Source of the DNA: Alicycliphilus sp. UBA6560
GTDB lineage: Bacteria; Pseudomonadota; Gammaproteobacteria; Burkholderiales; Burkholderiaceae_C
Length of the DNA stretch: 64,000 nucleotides
Direction of reading: 5' to 3'
Assembly: GCA_002434305.1 (NCBI GenBank)
Contig: DJJU01000006.1
Span: forward strand, 496,001-560,000
In this document: piece after piece, positions 33,201 through 40,362 of the stretch
How positions within the stretch are numbered: position 1 is the stretch's first letter
Layout of the letters: each line of letters opens with the position of its first letter
The notes under the pieces: model-generated
The model's database searches: none
The model's input: the letters and a program-made list of their open reading frames with translations, nothing else
What the model was told of the DNA's origin: nothing
Translations under genes and position numbers: made by a program

Positions 33201-34156
33201 ACCCGGCCGCTGGCGTCGAGCTGCACCGCACGCCCGCGCGTGATGACCCAGCGCCAGCGGCCCTGCTCGTCGCGGATGCGGTATTCGGCCTGCACCGACG
33301 CCTCCTGGCCGGTCAGCACGCGCCGCAGGTAGGGCGCTAGGCGGCGCAGGTCCTCGGGGTGGTGGTGGTCGCGGCTCCAGCGGCGGCAATGGCGGCTGCG
33401 TGCCAGCATCTGGGCCAGCCTGCCGGCGCCCTCGTCCGGGCTGTCGGGCAGGCCGAAGCGGCGGTACAGGGTGCCGCCGTAGGACAGGCGCTGCTCACGC
33501 ACGTCCCACTCCCAGCGCCCGCCGCCGGTGGCGCGCAGGGCGGCCACCAGTTCTTCCTCGCGCTGGGCCAGGGCCCGCAGCGTACGGGCGCGCACGTACA
33601 GCAGGCGCACGCCCCCACTGAGCAGGGCCACGTCGATCACATAGCCCCAGGGCAGGAGGCCGGCCAGCCAGTCCTGCCCTGGCAGCGGGCGCGGCAGACC
33701 GGGAAACGCCCAGGCGGACAAGGCCAGTGGCAGCGTGGCGGCCAGTCCGGCCACCGCCACCCAGCCGTTCACCAGCCTGCGCCGCAGCAGCCACCACCAC
33801 AGGCCGCCCAGGGCCGCGCTGGCCGCCGCGGCCGCTGCCCCCGCCAGCGCAACGCCCAGGCCGGGCATGCCGCCGAACCCCAGGCCCGGCAGCGCCGCCA
33901 CGGCCGCCGCCGCGCCGGCGACCGGCCCCCACAGAAAGGCCGCCGACGCCACCAGGGTGGGATGGATGAAGAGCGGGCCGGGCAGGCCCGAGTGGACGGC
34001 ATGCAGCGCCAATAGCAGCGAAGCCGCACCGCAGGCCAGGCCCAGCGCCAGCCGTAGCCTGCGCCGCGGCTGCGCCAGCCAGCCCTGGGGCAGTGCCGCG
34101 GCGATGCCCAGCACCAGCAGATGCACCATGCCCGACAGCAGCAGCGCGCTGCTCAT
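30299..34156 (-). CDS. Membrane-anchored five-PAS GGDEF-EAL c-di-GMP protein
   Basis: A 1285-residue signalling protein that may make and/or degrade c-di-GMP. Residues 1-190 hold about six hydrophobic helices with FIHPTLVASAAFLWGPVAG, like the LytS-type 5TM receptor. Five PAS-like domains follow, starting near 200, 340, 470, 590 and 720. The GGDEF domain has an intact LGGDEF (about 925) with RPGD five residues before it as the inhibition site. The EAL domain has AEALVRWNH (about 1050) and DDFGTGYSSL. Both catalytic signatures look intact. Start at MSSALLLSGM; longer in-frame sequence upstream is arginine-rich shadow of the EamA gene. Confidence 0.93.
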   Translation of the reverse strand: MSSALLLSGMVHLLVLGIAAALPQGWLAQPRRRLRLALGLACGAASLLLALHAVHSGLPGPLFIHPTLVASAAFLWGPVAGAAAAVAALPGLGFGGMPGLGVALAGAAAAAASAALGGLWWWLLRRRLVNGWVAVAGLAATLPLALSAWAFPGLPRPLPGQDWLAGLLPWGYVIDVALLSGGVRLLYVRARTLRALAQREEELVAALRATGGGRWEWDVREQRLSYGGTLYRRFGLPDSPDEGAGRLAQMLARSRHCRRWSRDHHHPEDLRRLAPYLRRVLTGQEASVQAEYRIRDEQGRWRWVITRGRAVQLDASGRVLRLAGMDLDITEQREQREALKASETKYTTIYQTLPDAAGITHLDSGRYVDVNPAFERLIRLPRGSILGRTSLELGIWDDKEERQRLLHALTTDGEVRGLPVTVHRAGEPVEGLMSGRSAHIDGQECLVFVFHDLTQERQVRQELLAANRLLREAGWMARLGVWENVPGKGLSYWSDVCFHIHGLEPGSALPRRYLDTFVLPEWREQVREELRRCLHERRTWQAEMQIQRADGRHLWVRARGEPVVEGGQVVRIRGILQDIDEVRRAAERLRASEERLARVFHLLPSPLGFSRRRDGVYLDVNPAWEQAVGYTREQSLGRSSIELGICTPQMRRTMMAAAGDSGELVGHEMEITIASGERRTILQSLSPIELNGEDCWLFVLHDITERKQTEQRVREREELLSLTIAAATLGLWDCDLTEGTISGDARWRELLGLPAQEPPGPVAWNLALTQADMLEVVRELSRHKANPAVPFDVTLQGIATAQGRRWVRSLGKIVAWNEHGEPLRMVGMSIDVSSQRTQEQQLERMAHYDALTGLPNRVLLERRLQEGMRQSHADGTHLGVGYLDLDGFKPVNDRLGHAAGDRLLVMVAQRLQHALRPGDCVARLGGDEFVVLLPALTDGAECESRLQAVMDSVSAPYPLDGERVAVTASIGYTLYPDDGADADALLRHADQAMYAAKQAGRNRYHAFDAAHEREHQARQGACARLAQAIAAGELVLHLQPKVDMCRGTVVGAEALVRWNHPDEGLLPPIRFLPLLDGHDGLQQAFGQWVVDEALALIGQLAHAGQPLPVSVNITPEHLHSEGFADWMLERLARHPRLPAHLLQLELTESAALYDIDHAARELARLRAQGVGIAFDDFGTGYSSLAYLRRLPVDHLKLDRSFVTGMLNDAGDRAIVQGVIGLSRSFGCEVIAEGVETVEQGRMLLAMGCALAQGYCIARPMPLDEFTVWARQWQAPAQWLETATGP

Positions 34157-34287
34157 GCCGCGTCCCGCGCCCAGGCCGGCGGCTGCGCCAGGCCGGCGGG
34201 CTCCCGTGGCTGGAAGGAGGAGGGCGGCGCGGGCGGAGAGGGCAACATGTATCAGAGTGTATTGTGCCCTGGCTGCCCTGACGAGTG

Positions 34288-35220
34288 CTAACCGGGCGCC
34301 GGGCGGCGCCGGCCGATCAGACCGGTCGAGAGCATGGTGCCGCAGACGATGACGGCGCCGCAGCCGACCATCCAGGCGGTGACGCGCTCGTCCAGGAAGA
34401 CGGCGCCGTAGAACACGGCGAACACCGGTGCGAGATAGGTCACGGCCAGGGCACGGCTGGCGCCAGCCCGCTCGATCAGGCGGAAGTACAGCAGGTAGGC
34501 GATGCCGGTGCACAGCACGGCGATGGCGGCCACCGCTGCCCAGGCGCGCAAGCTGGGCATGCGCGCGGGCCAAGCCCACAGGGTGGGCAGCGCCAGGGCC
34601 AGGGCAGCGCCGATCTGGCTGCCCGTGGCGCTGGCCATGGGCGGAACGCCCCGGAGGTGGCGCTGGGCAAAGCTGGCTGCCAGCCCATAGCAGGTCGAGG
34701 CAGCCAGGCAGGCCGCGACGGCCCAGCCGGCCTGCACTGACGCCCCACCTCCCGCGCCGGCCGGCGCGCGCCAGGCCAGCAGCGCCACACCGATGAAGCC
34801 CAGGGCCAGGCCGGCCCAGCGCAGCCCCCGGATGCGCTCACCCAGCCACAGCCAGGCGATCAGGGCACCGAACAGCGGCACTGCGGCGTTCAGGATGGAC
34901 GTCAGACCCGTGGGGATGTGCAGCACCGCCCAGGCGAACAGCGCGAACGGGATGGCCGAGTTGATCACCCCCGCCAGCAGCACCACGCGCCAGTGCCGGC
35001 GCAGGGCCGGCCATTCGCCGCGGTGCACCAGCAGCGGCAGCAGGAACAGGGCGGCCAGCGTTACGCGCAGGCCAGCCGTGGGCAGCGGGCCGAACTCGGC
35101 CGCGCCCAGGCGCATGAAGAGAAAGGAAGCGCCCCACAGGCTGGACAGCAACACGAAATCACCCAGCCATGAGGACGCGGGCAGGGCGGGGGCGGCGAGG
35201 GGCGAGGCGGTGGAGCTCAT
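34288..35220 (-). CDS. EamA/DMT-family exporter
   Basis: Inner-membrane transporter with ten helices in two EamA repeats (about 15-140 and 160-295), 310 residues. LLSSLWGASFLFMRLGA at the start and LAPVFAVFYGAVFLDERVT in the second repeat are typical. Substrate unknown; relatives export amino acids or metabolites. Its ATG overlaps the ogt stop (ATGA), so it is translationally coupled to a DNA-repair gene. Confidence 0.9.
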   Translation of the reverse strand: MSSTASPLAAPALPASSWLGDFVLLSSLWGASFLFMRLGAAEFGPLPTAGLRVTLAALFLLPLLVHRGEWPALRRHWRVVLLAGVINSAIPFALFAWAVLHIPTGLTSILNAAVPLFGALIAWLWLGERIRGLRWAGLALGFIGVALLAWRAPAGAGGGASVQAGWAVAACLAASTCYGLAASFAQRHLRGVPPMASATGSQIGAALALALPTLWAWPARMPSLRAWAAVAAIAVLCTGIAYLLYFRLIERAGASRALAVTYLAPVFAVFYGAVFLDERVTAWMVGCGAVIVCGTMLSTGLIGRRRPAPG

Positions 35221-35786
35221 GCAGGATGGGGTACGGCAGGCGACAGGAAGGCCGGCGCCGCGGCGCGGGCGTCCGGCGCGGCCTCCAGCTGCAGCAGCGC
35301 GGCCTTGCGCGGCAGGCCACCGGCATAGCCCGTCAGCGCGCCACCAGCGCCCACCACGCGGTGGCAGGGCACGATCACGCTCAACGGGTTGCGCCCGACA
35401 GCGGCGGCCACGGCCCGCACGGCGCGCGGTTGGCCCAGGGACAGGGCCAGCGCGCCGTAGCCCACGGTGGCGCCGCGCGGTATGGCCCGCAGCGCGTGCC
35501 AGACCGCCTGCTGGAAGGGCGTGCCCCCGGACAGGTCCAGCGGCAGCTCGAAGCGGGTGCGGCGCCCGGCCAGGTAGTCGGCCAGCTGCGCTGCGGCGGC
35601 GCACAGCACGGGCTGGGTGGGCTCGTGCGGCCAGGCGTCCGCGCCCTGCAACCGGTCCGGCAGATGGCGCTGGCCGTCAAACCACAGGCCGGCCAGGCCG
35701 ACAGGGCTGGCCGCCAGATGGACGTCGCCCAGCACCGTGGCGACACGGCATTGCACGAGAGGCGAAGAAGGCAGTCGGGCGGGCAT
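35217..35786 (-). CDS. ogt: O6-methylguanine-DNA methyltransferase
   Basis: Suicide repair protein that takes the methyl group from O6-methylguanine onto its active cysteine. 189 residues: a short N-terminal domain, then the conserved GTPFQQAVWHALRAIPRG, VGRNPLSVIVPCHRVVG (active Cys in PCHR, about residue 138) and the asparagine hinge. GGAGG 8 bp before the ATG at 35786 decides the start over an ATG five codons upstream. It follows the Ada-AlkA gene by 61 bp (a repeat lies between). Confidence 0.95.
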   Translation of the reverse strand: MPARLPSSPLVQCRVATVLGDVHLAASPVGLAGLWFDGQRHLPDRLQGADAWPHEPTQPVLCAAAAQLADYLAGRRTRFELPLDLSGGTPFQQAVWHALRAIPRGATVGYGALALSLGQPRAVRAVAAAVGRNPLSVIVPCHRVVGAGGALTGYAGGLPRKAALLQLEAAPDARAAAPAFLSPAVPHPA

Positions 35787-35807
35787 GGTGGTGACCTCCA
35801 TTAAATG

Positions 35808-35858
35808 CGAAATTGGCCTTTTGCGCTTACCAGACAAGCGCTGGCAGCTATGGATTTG
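35808..35858 (-). repeat. Dispersed palindromic repeat between ada-alkA and ogt
   Basis: On the minus strand it reads CCATAGCTGCCAGCGCTTGT, short loop, and a decayed right arm (AAGCGCAAAAGGCC). It provides the TAG stop of the Ada-AlkA gene and fills most of the gap before ogt. Confidence 0.85.
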
Positions 35859-37371
35859 GTAGTGATGGGGCCACGCCCGACCAGGCGCGCAGGGCGCCGT
35901 AGCTGCGCCAGGGGCGCCAGGCCTCGGCCGCGGCCAGGGCGGAGCGGGCGGGCTGGGGCGTGCCGCGCACGCCCAGGGCGTTGTGCAGCGCAACGTCGCC
36001 TGCGGGAAAGGCGTCGGGCCAGCGCAGGGCGCGCATGGCGATGTACTGGGCCGTCCAGTCGCCGATGCCGGGCAGTTCGCGCAGCGCGGCCATGGTGGCG
36101 GGCACGTCGGCGCTGGCGTCCAGCACCAGCTGGCCGCTGGCAACCCCCTGCGCCAGGGCCAGGATGGCCGCCTGGCGCTGGCGCACGATGCCCAGCTGGC
36201 CCAGGTCGTCGGGCGAGGCCTGCGCCAGCACCGCGGCGCTGGGAAACAGCCAGCGCAGCTCGGGCCAGGGCGTGGCGATGGGCTCGCCGAAACGCTCCAG
36301 CACCCGCTGCGCCAGCGTGCGCGCGGCGGCCACGGTGACCTGCTGGCCCAGCACGGCCTGCACGGCCAGCTCAAAGCCGTCCATCGTGCCCGGTACGCGC
36401 AGGCCTTCGCCACCCTCGAAGAACGGCTGCAGTACGGCGTGGATGGCGGCCGGGTCGGCGTCCAGGTCCAGCAGGCCGCGCACCCGGCCGATCAGCTGGG
36501 GCAGAGCCGGCAGCAGGCCGTCGCTGGCCGCCAGCAGCACGCAATGGCGCGGCAGATCGAAGCGCAGCTCGATCCAGCCGGACGCACTGCGATGGCCGTT
36601 GGCCAGGCGCACGGTGCGGCGCAGCCGCTGCTCGGCGGCGGTGTTGCATACATCCTCCAGCCCATGCAGCTGGCGCGTGGCGAACCAGGCCAGCAGGCTG
36701 TGCGCGTCGTAGGGCGGGCGCAGGCCCAGCCGCACCGGGCGGGCGGCGCCGGCGCCCGTCGCGCCTTCGCGGCGCAGCTGGCTGGGCGCCAGGCCGTAGT
36801 GGCTGGCAAAAGCGTCGTTGAAGCGGCGCACGCTGGCGAAGCCGGCGGCCAGGGCCACCTCGGTCACCGGCAGCCGGGTGTCGGCCAGCAGCTGCTTGGC
36901 CGCCAGCAGGCGGCGCGTGTGCAGCCAGCGCTGCGGCGACACTCCCAGCGCCGCCTGGAAGATGCGCCGCAGGTGCCGGTCGCTCACGCCCAGGCGCGCG
37001 GCCAGCTGGGCCACCAGGGCGCGGCCGCCGGCCTCGCTCCAGGCCTCGGGGGCGTTCAGCAGGCGCAGGGCCTGCTGCACCAGGATGCTGGTGGCGTCCT
37101 GTACCGACCAGGCCAGCGCCTGGGGCGCCAGCTCCGGCCGGCAGCGCAGGCAGGGGCGAAAGCCGGCCGCCTCGGCCTGGGCCGCCATGGTGAAGAAGCG
37201 GCAGTGCTCGCGCCGCGGCGTGCGCACGGCGCAGACCGGGCGGCAGTAGATGCCGGTGGAGGTCACGCCGGTGAAAAAGCGCCCGTCGAAGCGCGCGTCC
37301 CGGGCCTTCAGGGCCAGGTAGCGGGCGTCGTCTTCATCCAGGTCCGGCGGGACGGGCAGGGCGTCGGTCAT
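35848..37371 (-). CDS. Ada-AlkA fusion: methyl sensor regulator and 3-methyladenine glycosylase
   Basis: Adaptive-response protein of 507 residues. The N-terminal Ada zinc domain (about 10-85) has four cysteines, YCRPVCAVRTPRREHC and FRPCLRCRPE; one accepts methyl from DNA phosphotriesters. An AraC-type helix-turn-helix region follows (about 95-200; LGVSDRHLRRIFQAALGVSP, ALAAGFASVRRFNDAF). The AlkA glycosylase occupies about 210-490, with the helix-hairpin-helix LRELPGIGDWTAQYIAMR and catalytic Asp in FPAGDVALHNALG. It lacks the Ada C-terminal methyltransferase, which is supplied by the next gene, ogt. The TAG stop lies inside a dispersed repeat. Confidence 0.94.
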   Translation of the reverse strand: MTDALPVPPDLDEDDARYLALKARDARFDGRFFTGVTSTGIYCRPVCAVRTPRREHCRFFTMAAQAEAAGFRPCLRCRPELAPQALAWSVQDATSILVQQALRLLNAPEAWSEAGGRALVAQLAARLGVSDRHLRRIFQAALGVSPQRWLHTRRLLAAKQLLADTRLPVTEVALAAGFASVRRFNDAFASHYGLAPSQLRREGATGAGAARPVRLGLRPPYDAHSLLAWFATRQLHGLEDVCNTAAEQRLRRTVRLANGHRSASGWIELRFDLPRHCVLLAASDGLLPALPQLIGRVRGLLDLDADPAAIHAVLQPFFEGGEGLRVPGTMDGFELAVQAVLGQQVTVAAARTLAQRVLERFGEPIATPWPELRWLFPSAAVLAQASPDDLGQLGIVRQRQAAILALAQGVASGQLVLDASADVPATMAALRELPGIGDWTAQYIAMRALRWPDAFPAGDVALHNALGVRGTPQPARSALAAAEAWRPWRSYGALRAWSGVAPSLPNP

Positions 37372-37503
37372 GGGTCCATGATAGGCATCCGGGGCGCGCT
37401 GGCTGGCCGTTTTCGGACCTGCGAACCGGGGCCCGCTACCTACAGGGCGCGGGCGGGCGGGCCCCTACAATCCGGCGCTTTGCAGCCTTCCAGGAGCCTC
37501 CCC

Positions 37504-38892
37504 GTGCAGCCTTCGCCGTCCATCTTCAAGGCCTATGACATCCGCGGCATCGTGCCTTCCACGCTGGACGAGGACGTGGCCCGCGCCCTGGGCCGGGCCT
37601 TTGGCATGGCAGCGCTGCGCGAAGGTGAGCGCGCGGTGGCCGTGGGCCGCGACGGGCGCGTGTCCGGCCCGGCGCTGGCCGGCGCGCTCATCCAGGGCCT
37701 GGTGGACGTGGGCCTGCAGGTCATCGACGTGGGCGCCGTGACCACCCCCATGCTGTATTTCGCCGCCAGCACACTGGCGACTTCCGGCATCCAGGTCACG
37801 GGCAGCCACAACCCCAAGGACTACAACGGCTTCAAGATGGTGCTGGCCGGCCGCGCCATCTATGGCGAGGAGATCCAGCAGCTGCGCCGCGCCATGGAGC
37901 AGCAGGACTGGCTGCTCAAGGAGGGTGGCGGCGTGCGCAGCGCCGACGTGCTGCCCGCCTATACCGAGCGCATCACCAGCGACGTGAAACTCGCCCGCCC
38001 CATGAAGATCGTGGTGGACAGCGGCAATGGCATCGCCGGTGCCTCCGCCCCGGGCATCTTCCGCGCTCTGGGTTGCGAGGTGGTGGAGCTGTTCTCCGAG
38101 GTCGATGGCGACTTTCCCAACCACCACCCCGACCCGAGCAAGCCCGAGAACCTGCGCGACGTTATACGCGCCTTGCAGGAGACCGACGCCGAGCTCGGCT
38201 TGGCCTTCGACGGCGATGGCGACCGCCTGGGCATCGTCACTAAGGAAGGCAACAACATCTTCCCGGACCGGCAGATGATGCTGTTCGCCCGCGACGTGCT
38301 TTCGCGCGTGCCCGGTGCGCCCATCATCTTTGACGTGAAGTGCACGCAGCGCCTGGCGCCGGCTATTTGCCAGGCCGGCGGCGAGCCCGTCATGTACAAG
38401 ACCGGCCACTCGCTCATCAAGGCGCGCATGAAGGAGCTGGATTCGCCGCTGGGCGGCGAGATGAGCGGCCACATCTTCTTCAAGGAGCGCTGGTACGGCT
38501 TTGACGACGGCACCTACGCCGGCTGCCGGATGCTGGAGATCCTCAGTCGCCACAGCGACGCCAGCGCGGTCCTGGACAACCTGCCCACCAGCCACAGCAC
38601 GCCCGAGCTGAACGTGCAGTGCGAGGAAGGCGAGCCGCACCGCCTGACGGCCCAGCTGCAGCAGCTGGCCGAGGGCGCCTTCGCCGCGCCGGCGCAGGTC
38701 AGCACCATCGACGGCCTGCGTGTGGACTGGCCGGACGGCTTCGGCCTGATCCGCGCCAGCAACACCACGCCGGTACTGGTACTGCGTTTCGAGGGCCAAA
38801 CGAGCGAAGCGCTGGCCCGCATCGAGGCCGAGATGCGCGCCCTGCTGGAGCGCGTCAAGCCCGGCGCGCACATCGGCGGCGCGGCCCACTGA
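37504..38892 (+). CDS. manB: Phosphomannomutase/phosphoglucomutase
   Basis: Interconverts hexose 6-phosphate and 1-phosphate for lipopolysaccharide and exopolysaccharide precursors. 462 residues of the alpha-D-phosphohexomutase family: FKAYDIRGIVP at the start, active serine in VTGSHNPKDYNG (about residue 100), metal loop AFDGDGDRLG and sugar-binding GGEMSGHIFF. The GTG at 37504 has AGGAG 8 bp before it. Most like AlgC/ManB of Pseudomonas. It is divergent from the Ada-AlkA gene (132 bp apart) and followed by waaA. Confidence 0.94.
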   Translation: MQPSPSIFKAYDIRGIVPSTLDEDVARALGRAFGMAALREGERAVAVGRDGRVSGPALAGALIQGLVDVGLQVIDVGAVTTPMLYFAASTLATSGIQVTGSHNPKDYNGFKMVLAGRAIYGEEIQQLRRAMEQQDWLLKEGGGVRSADVLPAYTERITSDVKLARPMKIVVDSGNGIAGASAPGIFRALGCEVVELFSEVDGDFPNHHPDPSKPENLRDVIRALQETDAELGLAFDGDGDRLGIVTKEGNNIFPDRQMMLFARDVLSRVPGAPIIFDVKCTQRLAPAICQAGGEPVMYKTGHSLIKARMKELDSPLGGEMSGHIFFKERWYGFDDGTYAGCRMLEILSRHSDASAVLDNLPTSHSTPELNVQCEEGEPHRLTAQLQQLAEGAFAAPAQVSTIDGLRVDWPDGFGLIRASNTTPVLVLRFEGQTSEALARIEAEMRALLERVKPGAHIGGAAH

Positions 38893-38933
38893 CCTGCCGC
38901 GGCGCACTGCCTGCGCGCCGCTACCGTTCGTCC

Positions 38934-40277
38934 ATGCAGCGATTCGCCCTCTGGCTCTACGCCCTGGCCACCTGCCTGGCCACGCCGCTGCTGCGCGCCA
39001 AGCTGCGCCGCCGGGCGCTGGCCGAACCGGCCTACGGCCAGCATGTGGACGAGCGCTTCGGCCACTACGGCCCGGCGCTGGACAGCGTGCAGCCGCAGGC
39101 CGAGGACGAGCGCTTCGTCTGGATTCATGCCGTGTCGTTGGGCGAGACGCGCGCCGCCGCCCTGCTGCTCAAGGAGCTGCGTCCGCTGCTGCCCGGCATG
39201 CGCCTGCTACTGACGCACGGCACCGCCACCGGCCGCGCCGAGGGCGCCGCCCTGCTGCAGCCAGGCGACGTGCAGCTGTGGCTGCCCTGGGACACACCGG
39301 GCGCCACGCGGCGCTTCGTGCGGCACTTCCGGCCGGCGATTGGCATCCTGATGGAGACGGAAGTCTGGCCCTGCCTGGCCGCCGCCTGCCGCCGCGCCGG
39401 CGTGCCGCTGGTGCTGGCCAATGCGCGGCTGAACGAGAAATCCCGCGCCGGCGCCCGCCGCCTGGCCTGGCTGGCGCGCCCGGCCTACGCCGGCTTGGCG
39501 GCCGCCTGGGCCCAGACCGAGGCGGACGCCGAGCGCCTGCGCAGCGTGGGCGCGCCCGTGGCCGCCGTGCTGGGCAACCTGAAGTTTGACGTGATGCCAC
39601 CGCCCGCGCAGCAGGCGCAGGGCCGCACCTGGCGCGCTGCGGCTACCCGGCCCGTGGCGCTGCTTGCCAGCTCGCGCAAGGGCGAGGAGGCGTTGTGGCT
39701 GACTGCCTTGCAGTCAAATCGGCCTCCAGCGCAGGCTGGGCAAGCGCCAGCAGCTATCAAAACAGGAGCTATTGGCAAGCTGCAATGGCTGCTGGTGCCG
39801 CGCCACCCCCAGCGCTTCGACGAGGTCGAGCGCCTGTGCCGCGCCGCCGGCCTCACGGTCTCGCGCCGCAGCCGCTGGACGGGGGGGCCCGAGCCCGCCG
39901 ACGTGTGGCTGGGCGACAGCATGGGCGAGATGGCGCTGTACTACGGCCTGGCCCACGTGGCGCTGCTGGGCGGCAGCTTCGAGCCGCTGGGTGGACAGAA
40001 CCTGATCGAGGCCGCCGCCTGCGGCTGCCCGGTGGTGATGGGGCCGCACACCTTCAACTTTGCCGAGGCGGCGGAGCTGGCCCTGCAGGCCGGCGCCGCC
40101 GAGCGCGTGCCGGACATGGCCAGTGCCGTGCAGGCGGCCGCCGCGCTGGCGCTCGACGCGCCCGCCCAGGCGCGTGCGGCCGGGCGCTGCCTGGCTTTTG
40201 CCGAAGCCCACCGTGGCGGCGCCCTGGCCACGGCGCTGGCCATCGTGCAGCAGCTGCGCCGGCCCACGGAACGATGA
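38934..40277 (+). CDS. waaA: Kdo transferase WaaA
   Basis: Inner-membrane-associated GT30 glycosyltransferase that adds Kdo residues to lipid A. 447 residues: N-terminal anchor (FALWLYALATCLATPLL), catalytic Glu region HAVSLGETRAA, METEVWP, and the C-terminal donor-site motif SFEPLGGQNLIEAAACG. Between LASSRKGEEALWLTAL and LLVPRHPQRFDEV the protein carries about 20 residues encoded by a dispersed palindromic repeat (RPPAQAGQAPAAIKTGAIG), longer than this loop usually is. It starts 41 bp after manB. Confidence 0.93.
   Translation: MQRFALWLYALATCLATPLLRAKLRRRALAEPAYGQHVDERFGHYGPALDSVQPQAEDERFVWIHAVSLGETRAAALLLKELRPLLPGMRLLLTHGTATGRAEGAALLQPGDVQLWLPWDTPGATRRFVRHFRPAIGILMETEVWPCLAAACRRAGVPLVLANARLNEKSRAGARRLAWLARPAYAGLAAAWAQTEADAERLRSVGAPVAAVLGNLKFDVMPPPAQQAQGRTWRAAATRPVALLASSRKGEEALWLTALQSNRPPAQAGQAPAAIKTGAIGKLQWLLVPRHPQRFDEVERLCRAAGLTVSRRSRWTGGPEPADVWLGDSMGEMALYYGLAHVALLGGSFEPLGGQNLIEAAACGCPVVMGPHTFNFAEAAELALQAGAAERVPDMASAVQAAAALALDAPAQARAAGRCLAFAEAHRGGALATALAIVQQLRRPTER
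39713..39772 (+). repeat. Palindromic repeat copy inside waaA
   Basis: GGCCTCCAGCGC, loop, GGGCAAGCGCCAGCAGCTATCA and AAAACAGGAGCTATTGGC. A near-complete copy with both arms, in frame, in a loop between the two domains of the enzyme. Confidence 0.8.
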
Positions 40278-40362
40278 TTTGGTGGCCGGCGCGTGCCGGC
40301 TGGCCCACAATCGTCGCCATTGCCCAGGCCTGTTCAGGCCGCTGACCGAGACCCCGACCGCC

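Noticed and set aside
30575..33340. Very long open frame (over 900 codons) antisense to the five-PAS protein
   Set aside because: It is the mirror of a well-supported PAS-GGDEF-EAL gene. High GC keeps opposite frames open, and the translation is rich in Gln, Ala and His with no domain. Similar long antisense frames over cobQ, ligA, smc, katE and the aminotransferase were rejected for the same reason.
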